Assembly: GCA_964575675.1 (NCBI GenBank)
Contig: CAZNRY010000062.1
Coordinates: 1 to 19,972 of the forward strand
From: CAZNRY01 sp964575675
GTDB taxonomy: Bacteria; Eisenbacteria; RBG-16-71-46; CAIMUX01; VGJL01
Direction: 5' to 3'
Length of the DNA stretch: 19,972 nucleotides
Numbering within the stretch: position 1 is the stretch's first letter; each line of letters begins with the position of its first letter. A model generated the notes under the pieces. The model made no database searches. It was not told the DNA's origin and worked only from the letters and a program-made list of their open reading frames with translations. The translations under genes and the position numbers were made by a program. Shown here one piece after another: positions 1 to 6,843 of the stretch.

Positions 1-648
1 CACGGTTCCCTTGAGGATCTTCAGCAGGGCTTGCTGAACCCCCTCTCCGGAGACGTCCCGGGTGATCGAAGGGTTCTCGCTCTTGCGGCCGATCTTGTCG
101 ATCTCGTCGACGTACACGATCCCATGCTCGGCTGCGACCAGGTTGAAGTCGGCGGCTTGAAGCAGGCGAACCAGGATGTTCTCGACGTCCTCCCCCACGT
201 ATCCCGCTTCGGTCAGGCAGGTGGCGTCGATCATCGCGAAGGGGACCTTCAGGAACCGCGACAACGTCCGGGCGAGGAGGGTCTTGCCGGTTCCCGTCGG
301 GCCGATCAGAAGGATGTTCCCCTTCTCGAGCTCGACGTCGTCGAGCGTCGCGGGCTGGCTGATCCGCTTGTAGTGGTTGTAGACGGCGACCGAGAGGATC
401 TTCTTGGCCCGCTCCTGCCCGATCACATACTCGTCGAGGACTCGCTTGATCTCGGAAGGCTTGGGCAGGCTCTCGCGGGTGACCGGGACGCTGTGCTCGC
501 TCTCTCCCTCCAGGATGTCGTTGCAGAGCCGGACGCACTCGCTGCAGATGTAGACGGAAGGGCCGCTCACGAGCCGGGCGACCTCCTCCTGTCCCCTTCC
601 GCAAAAGGAGCAGCGGATCGGATGCGGGGAGCTCATGCGTCTTTTCAT
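1..648 (-). CDS. clpX: ATP-dependent Clp protease ATP-binding subunit ClpX (3' end outside window)
   Basis: ClpX is the AAA+ unfoldase that recognises substrates and feeds them to ClpP in the cytoplasm. The first 216 residues are visible and the rest lies beyond base 1. The N-terminal zinc-binding domain has the four cysteines C13, C16, C35 and C38 (CSFC and CSEC pairs). The Walker A motif GPTGTGKT is at residues 116-123 and a Walker B motif IVYVDEID follows, then the conserved GVQQALLKIL stretch. I chose the ATG at 648 because an AGGAG sequence lies just upstream on the minus strand; an in-frame ATG at 636 is the alternative. The gene lies 127 bases downstream of clpP in the usual tig-clpP-clpX order. 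Identity is certain. Only the C-terminal small domain cannot be examined. Confidence 0.97.
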   Translation of the reverse strand, partial: MKRRMSSPHPIRCSFCGRGQEEVARLVSGPSVYICSECVRLCNDILEGESEHSVPVTRESLPKPSEIKRVLDEYVIGQERAKKILSVAVYNHYKRISQPATLDDVELEKGNILLIGPTGTGKTLLARTLSRFLKVPFAMIDATCLTEAGYVGEDVENILVRLLQAADFNLVAAEHGIVYVDEIDKIGRKSENPSITRDVSGEGVQQALLKILKGTV

Positions 649-688
649 CGGTGACTCCTGCTCCGGGTCCGACGAGCGAGCCCGGTGT

Positions 689-710
689 GCGATCCCCCAG
701 GTCGGATCGC
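689..710 (-). other. Hairpin between clpP and clpX
   Basis: In the 127-base gap between clpP and clpX there is a perfect 7-bp inverted repeat (GCGATCC / GGATCGC, arms 689-695 and 704-710) around an 8-base loop. No run of T follows on the minus strand. It is more likely an intercistronic stabilising or processing hairpin than a strong terminator. Its function is inferred only from position. Confidence 0.35.
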
Positions 711-775
711 CTGTTGCCAGCCTCCCAGCACTGCCATTCTTGCCGTGCTCAATTCAGCCGCGGAAATCATCCTGT

Positions 776-1360
776 CTACTTCTTCTTGACGATGACCGCG
801 TCGACGATCCCGTATTCCTTTGCCTCCTCGGCCGACATGAAGAAGTTCCGGTCCGTGTCGTGCCGGATCTTCTCGAGCGGCTGCCCCGTGTGGAGGGCGA
901 GGATTTCGTTCAGTTTCTCCCGCAGCTTCAAGATCTCCTTCGTGTAGATCTGCATCTCGACCGCCTGGCCCCGACTCCCCCCCATCGGCTGATGGAGCAT
1001 GATCCTGGAGTGCGGCAGCGCCGAACGCTTGCCCTTCGCCCCCGCGGCCAGGAGGAGTGCCCCCATGCTCGAGGCCTGTCCCATACAGATCGTCGCCACG
1101 TCGGGGCGGATGAACTGCATCGTGTCGTAGATCGCGAGCCCGGCGGAGACGATTCCGCCCGGCGAGTGGATGTAGAGGTGGATGTCCCGGTCGCGATCCT
1201 CCGCCTCGAGGAACAGGAGCTGCGCGATGACGAGGTTGGCCACGATGTCGTCGATCACCGTCCCCACGAAGATGATTCGATCCCGCAAGAGCCTCGAGAA
1301 GATGTCGTACGCACGCTCGCCGCGGCTCGACTGCTCCACCACAATCGGAACAAGTGCCAT
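776..1360 (-). CDS. clpP: ATP-dependent Clp protease proteolytic subunit ClpP
   Basis: ClpP forms the tetradecameric serine-protease chamber that works with ClpX. The 194-residue length is typical, and the N-terminus MALVPIVVEQ matches mature ClpP with no propeptide. The nucleophile is S98 in GQASSMGA and the base is H123 in MLHQP. The segment HDTDRNFFMS aligns without gaps to the usual DTDRD(N/F)F(M/L), which puts asparagine N172 where the catalytic aspartate (Asp171/172 in E. coli, B. subtilis and S. aureus numbering) normally sits. I re-read the codon and it is AAC. The hydrophobic-cleft and head-domain regions look intact (HSPGG, TGQPLEKI). The gene lies 29 bases downstream of tig and upstream of clpX. 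Family assignment is certain. Whether the N172 enzyme is fully active is open. Confidence 0.97.
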   Translation of the reverse strand: MALVPIVVEQSSRGERAYDIFSRLLRDRIIFVGTVIDDIVANLVIAQLLFLEAEDRDRDIHLYIHSPGGIVSAGLAIYDTMQFIRPDVATICMGQASSMGALLLAAGAKGKRSALPHSRIMLHQPMGGSRGQAVEMQIYTKEILKLREKLNEILALHTGQPLEKIRHDTDRNFFMSAEEAKEYGIVDAVIVKKK

Positions 1361-1389
1361 GAGATTTCCCTTCTCCGTTCGCGAGTCCC

Positions 1390-2697
1390 CTACGGGACGA
1401 TGATCCGGCCCGCGCCCGATCCCTCGGGGCGGAGCCGCGGCTTCCGTATCCGCGTGACTTGGGCAGCGGCGGTGATGAAGTCGAGGGCCTTGCGCTCCTG
1501 CATGGACTCCCGCATCCGCGTCAACTCCCCTTCCTCGTCCATTTTCTTATTGATCACCGAGACGTCAACGCCGGCGTCCTGAGCCATCGAGTCGAGCTGC
1601 GCGTCGACCTCCTCATCGGTCAGGTCCAGATGCTCCTGCCGGATCAGGTTCTCGAAGAGCAGGTCCCGGCTGTGCATCCGCTCGACGATCGGGCGATATC
1701 GCTCGAGGAACTCGCTCTCCTCCAACTCCTCCCCGTCCTCCCGCGCCTTCTCCATGATCCGCCGCAGACTGTAGTCGACCATCGGCTCGGGCACCGTGAA
1801 GGGGTTTTGGGCGAGGAGCCGGTCGATCAAGCCTGTCTCCAGCCGCTCCATGCTCTGCATCAGCTCCTCCGACTCGAGGCGAACGCGCAGTTTCCCCTTC
1901 AGCCCCTCCAGATCGAGGTTCGGGTCGATCCCCCTAGCGAAATTGTCGTCCAGTTCGGGCAGCTTCTTTTCAAGGATTTCCTGAGCTTGCAGCCTAAAAC
2001 GCCGGATTTTGCCGGCAAGGTCCTTGTCCCGGAACTCCGCGGGGTACTCGACCTCCACCCTGCGCTCCTCTCCCGAAGAGATTCCGAGAGCGGCCGACCG
2101 GAACTCGGGCAAGAGGGTCGGCGAGCTGACCTCGAGACGTATCTCCTCCCTCTTCGCCCCGCGCATTCGGTTTCCATTCACGTCCACTGGCTCGATTGTT
2201 GCCTTCACGACGTCCCCCTCGGTCGAGGGGCGCTGAACTGGATTCAAGTTGGCCCGGTTACGCCGCATGATCTCCAGAGCCTCTGCGAGCATCGGCTCGT
2301 CGACCTCGGTGATCTCCTGCTCGATCTGAAGCCCCCGACACCCCATGACCTCAAAGCGAGGGCGGAGGACCACCTCGGCGACGAACGTGAGGGGCTGCCC
2401 CAGGGACACGCGAACATCTCGGATCCGAACCGGGATCGCAGGTGCGATCTCCTTCTCCCGCAAGGCCTCCTCAATCGCATCCGGGATCAACCGCTCCTTC
2501 AGATCGGATTCGATGTCCCCCTGATACTGCCGCCGGATCATCTCCGTCGGCACCTTCCCCTTCCGGAAGCCCGGCAGCGCCGCGCGCCGTCTGTAGGCGG
2601 CCACGACGTTCTCCCACTCCTGCTCCACTTTTTCCGCCGGGATGCTGACCGTCAGCCGCCGGCTCCAATCGCCGACCTCCTGAATCTGGAACTCCAA
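1390..2697 (-). CDS. tig: Trigger factor, ribosome-associated chaperone
   Basis: Trigger factor binds the ribosome at the exit tunnel and shields nascent chains. The 435 residues from the TTG at 2697 are the usual length. The ribosome-binding signature GFRKGKVP falls at residues 43-50, where the family has it. An FKBP-like PPIase region follows (about 150-250, with GDVVKATIEP and LLPEF), then the helical C-terminal domain (LPELDDNFA, FTVPEPMVD). The open frame runs upstream to 2787, but that part overlaps the tRNA-Leu. TTG at 2697 is preceded by AGGAGG (2702-2707) and starts exactly at the family N-terminus (EFQIQEVG), so it is the best start, although the 4-base spacing is short. The protein ends in a basic, Gly/Pro-containing tail. 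First protein gene of a tRNA-tig-clpP-clpX cluster. Confidence 0.95.
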   Translation of the reverse strand: MEFQIQEVGDWSRRLTVSIPAEKVEQEWENVVAAYRRRAALPGFRKGKVPTEMIRRQYQGDIESDLKERLIPDAIEEALREKEIAPAIPVRIRDVRVSLGQPLTFVAEVVLRPRFEVMGCRGLQIEQEITEVDEPMLAEALEIMRRNRANLNPVQRPSTEGDVVKATIEPVDVNGNRMRGAKREEIRLEVSSPTLLPEFRSAALGISSGEERRVEVEYPAEFRDKDLAGKIRRFRLQAQEILEKKLPELDDNFARGIDPNLDLEGLKGKLRVRLESEELMQSMERLETGLIDRLLAQNPFTVPEPMVDYSLRRIMEKAREDGEELEESEFLERYRPIVERMHSRDLLFENLIRQEHLDLTDEEVDAQLDSMAQDAGVDVSVINKKMDEEGELTRMRESMQERKALDFITAAAQVTRIRKPRLRPEGSGAGRIIVP

Positions 2698-2701
2698 TCT
2701 T

Positions 2702-2707
2702 CCTCCT
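2702..2707 (-). promoter_or_regulatory. Shine-Dalgarno AGGAGG that sets the tig TTG start
   Basis: On the minus strand AGGAGG is followed after 4 bases by TTG (2697) and the conserved trigger-factor N-terminus. No ATG or GTG in frame lies between this site and the tRNA gene, so the site supports a rare TTG start. Confidence 0.6.
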
Positions 2708-2715
2708 ACGAATGC

Positions 2716-2738
2716 GGACCGGCCGATCGCGGCCGTCC
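2716..2738 (-). other. Strong hairpin between tRNA-Leu and tig
   Basis: The 50-base spacer between the tRNA 3' end and the tig start contains a 9-bp GC-rich stem with one bulged base and a 4-base loop (arms around 2716-2725 and 2730-2738). No T-run follows. It could mark the RNase cleavage boundary releasing the tRNA from the tig message, or partly attenuate read-through. Either role is inference from position. Confidence 0.4.
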
Positions 2739-2747
2739 AAGACCGCT

Positions 2748-2830
2748 TGCGAGAGGGGGGATTCGAACCCCCACGAGGAATCCTCACCGGATCCTAAGTC
2801 CGGTGCGTCTACCAATTCCGCCACTCTCGC
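2748..2830 (-). tRNA. tRNA-Leu, anticodon UAG
   Basis: Read on the minus strand, the 83-base gene begins GCGAGAG and its last seven paired bases are CTCTCGC, giving a perfect 7-bp acceptor stem with discriminator A at 2748. The D-arm (GGTAGAC), a 5-bp anticodon stem CCGGA/TCCGG around loop CTTAGGA, a long class II variable arm and the T-arm (GGGGGTTCGAATCCCCC) are all present. The anticodon TAG is at 2794-2796. The long variable arm and anticodon identify leucine. CCA is not encoded. It lies just upstream of tig and may share its transcript. Confidence 0.96.
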
Positions 2831-2856
2831 GTACCTCGTGCGCCTGACCTGAGGCC

Positions 2857-2862
2857 ATCATA
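2857..2862 (-). promoter_or_regulatory. Candidate -10 element for tRNA-Leu/tig
   Basis: TATGAT on the minus strand is a 5/6 match to the sigma-70 -10 consensus and lies 26 bases before the tRNA 5' end, which would give a short leader. A clear -35 at normal spacing is not visible; TTCGCA at 19 bases is the best. This is the only plausible promoter in the 103-base gap between the hydratase stop and the tRNA. Confidence 0.4.
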
Positions 2863-2933
2863 CCGCGAGACGGGATCGGGATGCGAAACCCTTAGGGGAG
2901 ATTCCACGTCTGAACAGAACGGGCGGCCGTCCG

Positions 2934-3716
2934 CTACTCCCCGCTGAAGGCCGGCTTTCTCTTCTCCAGAAAGGCCGAGGTCCCCTCGCGCCAATCCGAT
3001 GATGCCGCGGCGAGCCCGAAGGAATCCGCCTCGATGAGGCAACCGTTCGTCATACTCACGTCGGCGCCGCGCTGCGCGGCATCCATCGTGAGCCGGATGG
3101 CCAGCGGACCCCGGGAGGCGATCGTTGCGGCGAGGGCCTCGCATGCCGGCAGGAGCTGCTCCGGCTCGACCACCCGGTTGAGAAGCCCAATCCGCAAGGC
3201 CTCCTCCGCGCCGATCGGCTCTCCGCTCAGAAGGATTTCCAGCGCCCGTCCCATGCCTACGAGACGCGGGAGCCTCTGCGTCCCCCCCCAGCCGGGGATC
3301 ACTCCCAGGTTGACCTCAGGCTGGCCAAGACGGGCCTTCGTGCTGCCGATCCGGAGGTGGCAGGCGAGCGCGACCTCGCAGCCCCCACCGAGGGCGAACC
3401 CGTTCACGGCGGCGATGACCGGCTTGCCGAGCCACTGAAGCCGATGGAGAACGTGCTGCCCCCTCCGCGCGAACTTGCGCGCCTCGAACGCGCCAAGGGT
3501 CGACAGCTCGCCGATGTCGGCGCCCGCGATGAACGCCTTCGGGCCGGCTCCCGTGAGAATGACGGCGCGAACCGATGCATCATCGCCCGCGCGTTCCACC
3601 GCTTGCCCCAGTTCATCCAGCGTTGCCCGGTTCAGAGCGTTGAGGACATCGGGACGGTTCACGGTGATCCGCGCGATTGGTCCGTCCTGTTCGTAGATCA
3701 GGTTCTCGTAAGCCAT
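2934..3716 (-). CDS. Enoyl-CoA hydratase (crotonase family)
   Basis: A 260-residue crotonase-fold protein that most likely hydrates short-chain trans-2-enoyl-CoA to the 3-hydroxyacyl-CoA in the cytoplasm. The oxyanion-hole segments are clear: AFIAGADI near 61-68 and FALGGGCEVA near 108-116. The two catalytic glutamates are present, E114 in GGGCE and E134 in GQPEVNLG, followed by PGWGGTQRLP. Having both glutamates supports a true hydratase over an isomerase or a hydrolase of this superfamily. The ATG at 3716 follows GGGAGGAG. Substrate chain length cannot be read from sequence. A 3-hydroxybutyryl-CoA dehydratase role fits the thiolase, dehydrogenase and acyl-CoA dehydrogenase genes at the right end of the window, but those are some 13 kb away. 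Confidence 0.93.
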   Translation of the reverse strand: MAYENLIYEQDGPIARITVNRPDVLNALNRATLDELGQAVERAGDDASVRAVILTGAGPKAFIAGADIGELSTLGAFEARKFARRGQHVLHRLQWLGKPVIAAVNGFALGGGCEVALACHLRIGSTKARLGQPEVNLGVIPGWGGTQRLPRLVGMGRALEILLSGEPIGAEEALRIGLLNRVVEPEQLLPACEALAATIASRGPLAIRLTMDAAQRGADVSMTNGCLIEADSFGLAAASSDWREGTSAFLEKRKPAFSGE

Positions 3717-3741
3717 CCATCTCCTCCCATCCGGTGATCAA

Positions 3742-3766
3742 GGCGCGCCCCGATGCGGGGGGCGCC
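3742..3766 (-). terminator. GC-rich hairpin between thioesterase and enoyl-CoA hydratase
   Basis: Arms 3742-3752 and 3756-3766 form an 11-bp stem with a single G-G mismatch and a 3-base loop, in the 168-base gap between the two minus-strand genes. Only a weak TTGATC follows on the minus strand, so it may be a factor-assisted terminator or an intercistronic RNA structure. A second palindrome (3867-3882, CGGAGG/CCTCCG around CCGG) sits just past the thioesterase stop. Confidence 0.4.
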
Positions 3767-3884
3767 CCTCATGTTCAGAATCGACAACACACGATCCTCA
3801 GCGGCGTCGAAAGTCGAACAGCCCCGGACGAAGCGTGCGTCGGATCCACGACACCTTGGCCGAGAGCGGAGGCCGGCCTCCGGC

Positions 3885-4346
3885 TCACGAGGCCGCTGCC
3901 TCGTCCACAGGCGGCCGCGCCTCGGATTCGATCCGCACGCACGTCCCCAAGGCCTCCGCGAAACACGTGCCCCCCTCATCACAAACCGTCGCGCGCAACC
4001 GCATCCCGTGGGCGCTCTCCGATTCGACCCAGCCCTCGGCGACCAGCGGAGTATCGATGGGCGTTGGGCGGCGGTAGCGGATTTCGAGCTTCGCTGTGAC
4101 CGTACGCAGCCCCCCGAGTTGGAGTCGCTGCGCCATCGCCTCGTCGAGAACCGCCGCAAGGATTCCCCCGTGTACGACCCCGATCCAACCCTGGTGGTGG
4201 CGTCCGGCCCGAAAGCGCGCCGCGGCTCTGCCGTCCGCCCGGAGCGTCCAGGCAAGTCGAAGTCCAAGGGGGTTCTCTTGACCGCAGACAAAACACCACC
4301 CGTCATCCGAAAGGACTGGGGGTGGAAGACGATCGGCGGGACTCAC
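3885..4346 (-). CDS. PaaI-like hotdog-fold acyl-CoA thioesterase
   Basis: A 153-residue single-domain hotdog protein. The N-terminal CFVCGQENPLGLRL (C18 and C21) is characteristic of PaaI/YiiD-like thioesterases. The central helix carries HGGILAAVLDEA, with HGG at 59-61 and the acidic D68/E69 pair on the hotdog helix. The strand LEIRYRRPTPI follows, as in acyl-CoA thioesterases. The open frame starts at GTG 4355, but AGGAGG occupies 4355-4360, so that codon is inside the Shine-Dalgarno. GTG at 4346 sits at the normal 8-base spacing and is chosen here. The substrate is unknown. It may release acids from stalled acyl-CoA esters. The psr operon starts divergently about 280 bases away. Confidence 0.85.
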   Translation of the reverse strand: MSPADRLPPPVLSDDGWCFVCGQENPLGLRLAWTLRADGRAAARFRAGRHHQGWIGVVHGGILAAVLDEAMAQRLQLGGLRTVTAKLEIRYRRPTPIDTPLVAEGWVESESAHGMRLRATVCDEGGTCFAEALGTCVRIESEARPPVDEAAAS

Positions 4347-4354
4347 CGGATGCA

Positions 4355-4360
4355 CCTCCT
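4355..4360 (-). promoter_or_regulatory. Shine-Dalgarno deciding the thioesterase start
   Basis: AGGAGG on the minus strand overlaps the first possible GTG (4355) and lies 8 bases before GTG 4346, so it supports the shorter protein. Confidence 0.6.
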
Positions 4361-4479
4361 TTGCGCGCGAAGGAGTGGAGTCTATGGCAGCTTAGGGACC
4401 CCGCGCAACATGACCCCGGACAAGGGTCGCGAGGCGCCCCGGGCACTCCCCGGGCCGCTCCGGGCCGGGAGAGAGCTGC

Positions 4480-4508
4480 TTGACACCGCATTAACGTGTT
4501 TATACGAT
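4480..4508 (+). promoter_or_regulatory. Sigma-70-type promoter of the psr operon
   Basis: A perfect -35 TTGACA (4480-4485) is followed after exactly 17 bases by TACGAT (4503-4508), which matches 4 of 6 positions of TATAAT including the key A and final T. The surrounding 45 bases are strikingly AT-rich compared with the GC-rich window. Transcription would start near 4515, about 110 bases upstream of psrA. The -10 is overlapped by the dyad at 4504-4525, so it looks repressible. Confidence 0.7.
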
Positions 4509-4525
4509 AACATAAAAGTTATCGT
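4504..4525. promoter_or_regulatory. Perfect inverted repeat, candidate operator 1
   Basis: ACGATAAC (4504-4511), spacer ATAAAA, GTTATCGT (4518-4525): perfect 8-bp arms in a 22-base dyad covering the -10 and probable start site. ArsR-family dimers bind AT-rich dyads like this, and an ArsR-family gene ends the operon at 10110-10499. The link between the two is inference. Confidence 0.6.
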
Positions 4526-4539
4526 GAAACGTTGCACGA
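4522..4539. promoter_or_regulatory. Imperfect 18-base palindrome, candidate operator 2
   Basis: TCGTGAAAC / GTTGCACGA forms a palindrome with 8 of 9 positions paired. It shares the TCGT at 4522-4525 with the upstream dyad. It could be a second repressor site or an RNA hairpin at the 5' end of the transcript that competes with the first. Confidence 0.45.
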
Positions 4540-4627
4540 GAAGCAGTGTTTCTTCGGTCGGGGAGGTAAGGATGCGAGCTCTCCCCCGCCGGCGGGGACC
4601 CAGGGATCGAACGGGAGGTGCGACACA

Positions 4628-6832
4628 ATGGGAATCAGCCGCCGCCGGTTTATCCAGATCGGATCGGCCTCCGCTGGAGGGGCCATCCTGGGCGGGGGGC
4701 TCGGGAGCAACTGGTACGGGCTCGATCGACCCAGGCTGACCGACCCGAAAACCGACGGCGAGCGGGTCGTTCCGACCTTCTGCGAGCTCTGTTTCTGGAA
4801 GTGCGGCGTTCTCGCGCACGTCAAGGCGGGCCGGATCACCAAGCTGACCGGCAACCCCGAGCACCCGCTGAGCCGGGGGCGGCTCTGCCCACGCGGTGCG
4901 GGCGGGACCGGTCTTCTCTACGATCCGGATCGCTTGAGGACGCCCCTCGTCCGCGTCAGCAAACGGGGAGAGGACGTCTTTCAACCCGTCGGATGGGACG
5001 ATGCGCTCGATCGGGTGGCCGACGCAATGCTCAGGATCAAGAATGAGCATGGACCGGAAGCGTTCGCCCTCTTCCAGCACGGATACGGCTCATCGTGGTT
5101 TTCCCACCTCATCCACGCATACGGCTCCCCCAACATCGCCGCCCCGTCGTACGCGCAATGCCGCGGGCCGCGCGAGGTCGGTTTCCAGATGACCTTTGGC
5201 GAGGGGGTGGGGTCGCCGGAACGGATCGATATGGAGCGCGCCGATTGCATTGTGCTGATCGGTTCTCACCTCGGCGAGAACATGCACAACACCCAGGTGC
5301 AGGACTTCGCCCGCGCGATCGGGCGCGGGGCGACCATCATCGTCGTCGATCCGCGATTCAGCACAGCCGCAGGGAAGGCGCGGCATTGGCTTCCGATCAA
5401 GCCCGGCACCGACATCGCGCTCCTCCTCGCCTGGATGCACGTTCTCATCGAGGAAGGCCTCTACGATCGCGCCTACGTTGAGAGCTACGCCTTCGGGTTC
5501 GAGGAGCTGAAGGCCCACGTCGCGGACAAGAGCCCCGAGTGGGCCTATCCCCGCACGGGGATTCGTCCCGACGTGATCCGCGCCACGGCGCGGGCGATGG
5601 GGGCCGCGAAGCCGGCGGTAGTCGTCCATCCTGGCCGGCGAGTCGTTTGGTACGGTGACGATACGCAGAGGACGCGTGCGATGGCCATTCTCGCCGCGCT
5701 CTTGGGTTCCTGGGGCAGGGCCGGCGGGTACTTGAGCCCGACAGCCATGAAGCTGCCCAAGTTCCCGTACGTCCCCTACGAGGAGAACGGCGCCCAGTCG
5801 GCCGACAAGCCGAAGGACGGCGGATACCCGCTTGCCGGAGCCACGCTGGCCTCCGGTCTCTGTTCGGCAACGGTGCCCGGATCGGCAATCTACGACGTCA
5901 AGGGCTGGATGGTGTACGGAACGAACCTTCCCCTCACCCTCCCTGATCCCGCCAACACGGCGCGGGCACTTCAGGCGCTCGATTTCGTCGTCGCAGTCGA
6001 CATCCTCCCCGCCGAGATCTGCGGCTGGGCTGACGTCGTGCTTCCAGAGGCGACCTGTCTCGAGCGCTGCGACGAGATCGACGCGCCGGCCTACAAGGAG
6101 CCGTACATCGCGGTCCGGCAGGAGGTGGTCCCGCCGATGTACGACTCGAAGCCGGGCTGGTGGATCGCGCGAGAGATCGCGACGCGGATCGGCCTCGACG
6201 GCTACTTCCCCTGGAAGGACTCGATGGAGTACGCGAAGGCGCGCGTCGCGGCGGCGGGTCTCGATTGCGAGATCCTCCAGCGAACCGGGGTGATCCGCGG
6301 GGATCTCGTCCCCTGTACCTACGAGGAAGGGGTCGCCCCAGAGTTCTCGACCCCCTCGGGAAAGATCGAGCTGTACTCGAACCAGCTCGCGGAAGCCGGA
6401 TTCGATCCGTTGCCGGTCTACACGCCCCACGATGAGCCGCCCGCCGGCTACTTCCGGCTACTCGTCGGACGCGTTCCGACCCACACCTTCGGCCGCACGA
6501 CGAACAATCGGCTGCTCTCGGAAGTCTGCGATGAGAACGAAGTCTGGATCGCCTCGCGCGTCGCGCGCGAATACGGGATCGAGAACGGGAGCCGGATCGT
6601 GCTCGTCAACCAGGATGGCGCCGAGGCGGGTCCGGTCAAGGTCAAGGTCACCGAGAGGATCCGCAACGACTGCGTCTACATGGCCCACGGATTCGGCCAT
6701 ACGGCGAAAGGACTCACGTTCACACGCGGCCGGGGAGCGAACGACTCGGCGCTGATGACGCGGGTCAAGATCGATCCGATCATGGGCGGAACGGGAATCA
6801 ACGGCAATTTCGTCACATTCCGGCAGGTCTAG
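4628..6832 (+). CDS. psrA: Molybdopterin oxidoreductase, polysulfide/thiosulfate reductase catalytic subunit (PsrA/PhsA type)
   Basis: A 734-residue DMSO-reductase-superfamily enzyme. The N-terminus has a twin-arginine signal (SRRRFIQIG followed by a hydrophobic Ala/Gly stretch), so it should be exported folded to the periplasm. A [4Fe-4S] site is formed by C52, C55, C59 and C87 (CELCFWKC ... RLCPRG). C178 in SYAQCRGPR is at the place of the Mo-ligating cysteine of Psr/Phs/Ttr/Arr enzymes. The pterin-binding C-terminal domain is complete (TPSGKIELYS, NDCVYMAHGFGH). ATG 4628 follows GGGAGG at normal spacing; longer frame upstream to 4532 would bury the Tat signal. First gene of psrABC, followed by sulfur-transport genes, which favours polysulfide, thiosulfate or tetrathionate as substrate. 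Respiratory arsenate reductase is the main alternative. No dedicated TorD-like chaperone is seen nearby. Confidence 0.88.
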   Translation: MGISRRRFIQIGSASAGGAILGGGLGSNWYGLDRPRLTDPKTDGERVVPTFCELCFWKCGVLAHVKAGRITKLTGNPEHPLSRGRLCPRGAGGTGLLYDPDRLRTPLVRVSKRGEDVFQPVGWDDALDRVADAMLRIKNEHGPEAFALFQHGYGSSWFSHLIHAYGSPNIAAPSYAQCRGPREVGFQMTFGEGVGSPERIDMERADCIVLIGSHLGENMHNTQVQDFARAIGRGATIIVVDPRFSTAAGKARHWLPIKPGTDIALLLAWMHVLIEEGLYDRAYVESYAFGFEELKAHVADKSPEWAYPRTGIRPDVIRATARAMGAAKPAVVVHPGRRVVWYGDDTQRTRAMAILAALLGSWGRAGGYLSPTAMKLPKFPYVPYEENGAQSADKPKDGGYPLAGATLASGLCSATVPGSAIYDVKGWMVYGTNLPLTLPDPANTARALQALDFVVAVDILPAEICGWADVVLPEATCLERCDEIDAPAYKEPYIAVRQEVVPPMYDSKPGWWIAREIATRIGLDGYFPWKDSMEYAKARVAAAGLDCEILQRTGVIRGDLVPCTYEEGVAPEFSTPSGKIELYSNQLAEAGFDPLPVYTPHDEPPAGYFRLLVGRVPTHTFGRTTNNRLLSEVCDENEVWIASRVAREYGIENGSRIVLVNQDGAEAGPVKVKVTERIRNDCVYMAHGFGHTAKGLTFTRGRGANDSALMTRVKIDPIMGGTGINGNFVTFRQV

Positions 6833-6843
6833 AGGAGAGAAAC

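Noticed and set aside
31..654. Long plus-strand frame of 207 codons opposite the left end
   Set aside because: It is the antisense shadow of clpX, whose minus-strand translation has the zinc finger and Walker motifs.
2698..2787. Upstream extension of trigger factor
   Set aside because: It runs into tRNA-Leu and adds residues not found in the family; TTG 2697 fits the conserved N-terminus.
1459..2847. 462-codon plus-strand frame
   Set aside because: Antisense to tig and the tRNA; no recognisable domain, composition typical of a shadow frame in GC-rich DNA.
4361..4479. GC-rich CCCCGGGC repeats between the thioesterase and the psr promoter
   Set aside because: Several short self-complementary blocks occur but no single hairpin with a T-run; I see no supportable terminator or gene there.
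4532..4627. 32-residue N-terminal extension of the molybdoenzyme
   Set aside because: It would place a Tat signal internally; ATG 4628 has a good Shine-Dalgarno and begins directly with the signal.
5090..6430. 446-codon minus-strand frame opposite psrA
   Set aside because: Shadow frame rich in Arg/Asp/Gly with no motif; psrA on the plus strand is complete.
4628..6832. Assignment as respiratory arsenate reductase because of the ArsR-family gene
   Set aside because: ArsR-family proteins sense many signals; the YeeE/YedE and rhodanese neighbours favour sulfur compounds. Kept as an alternative, since the Mo-ligand Cys is shared.
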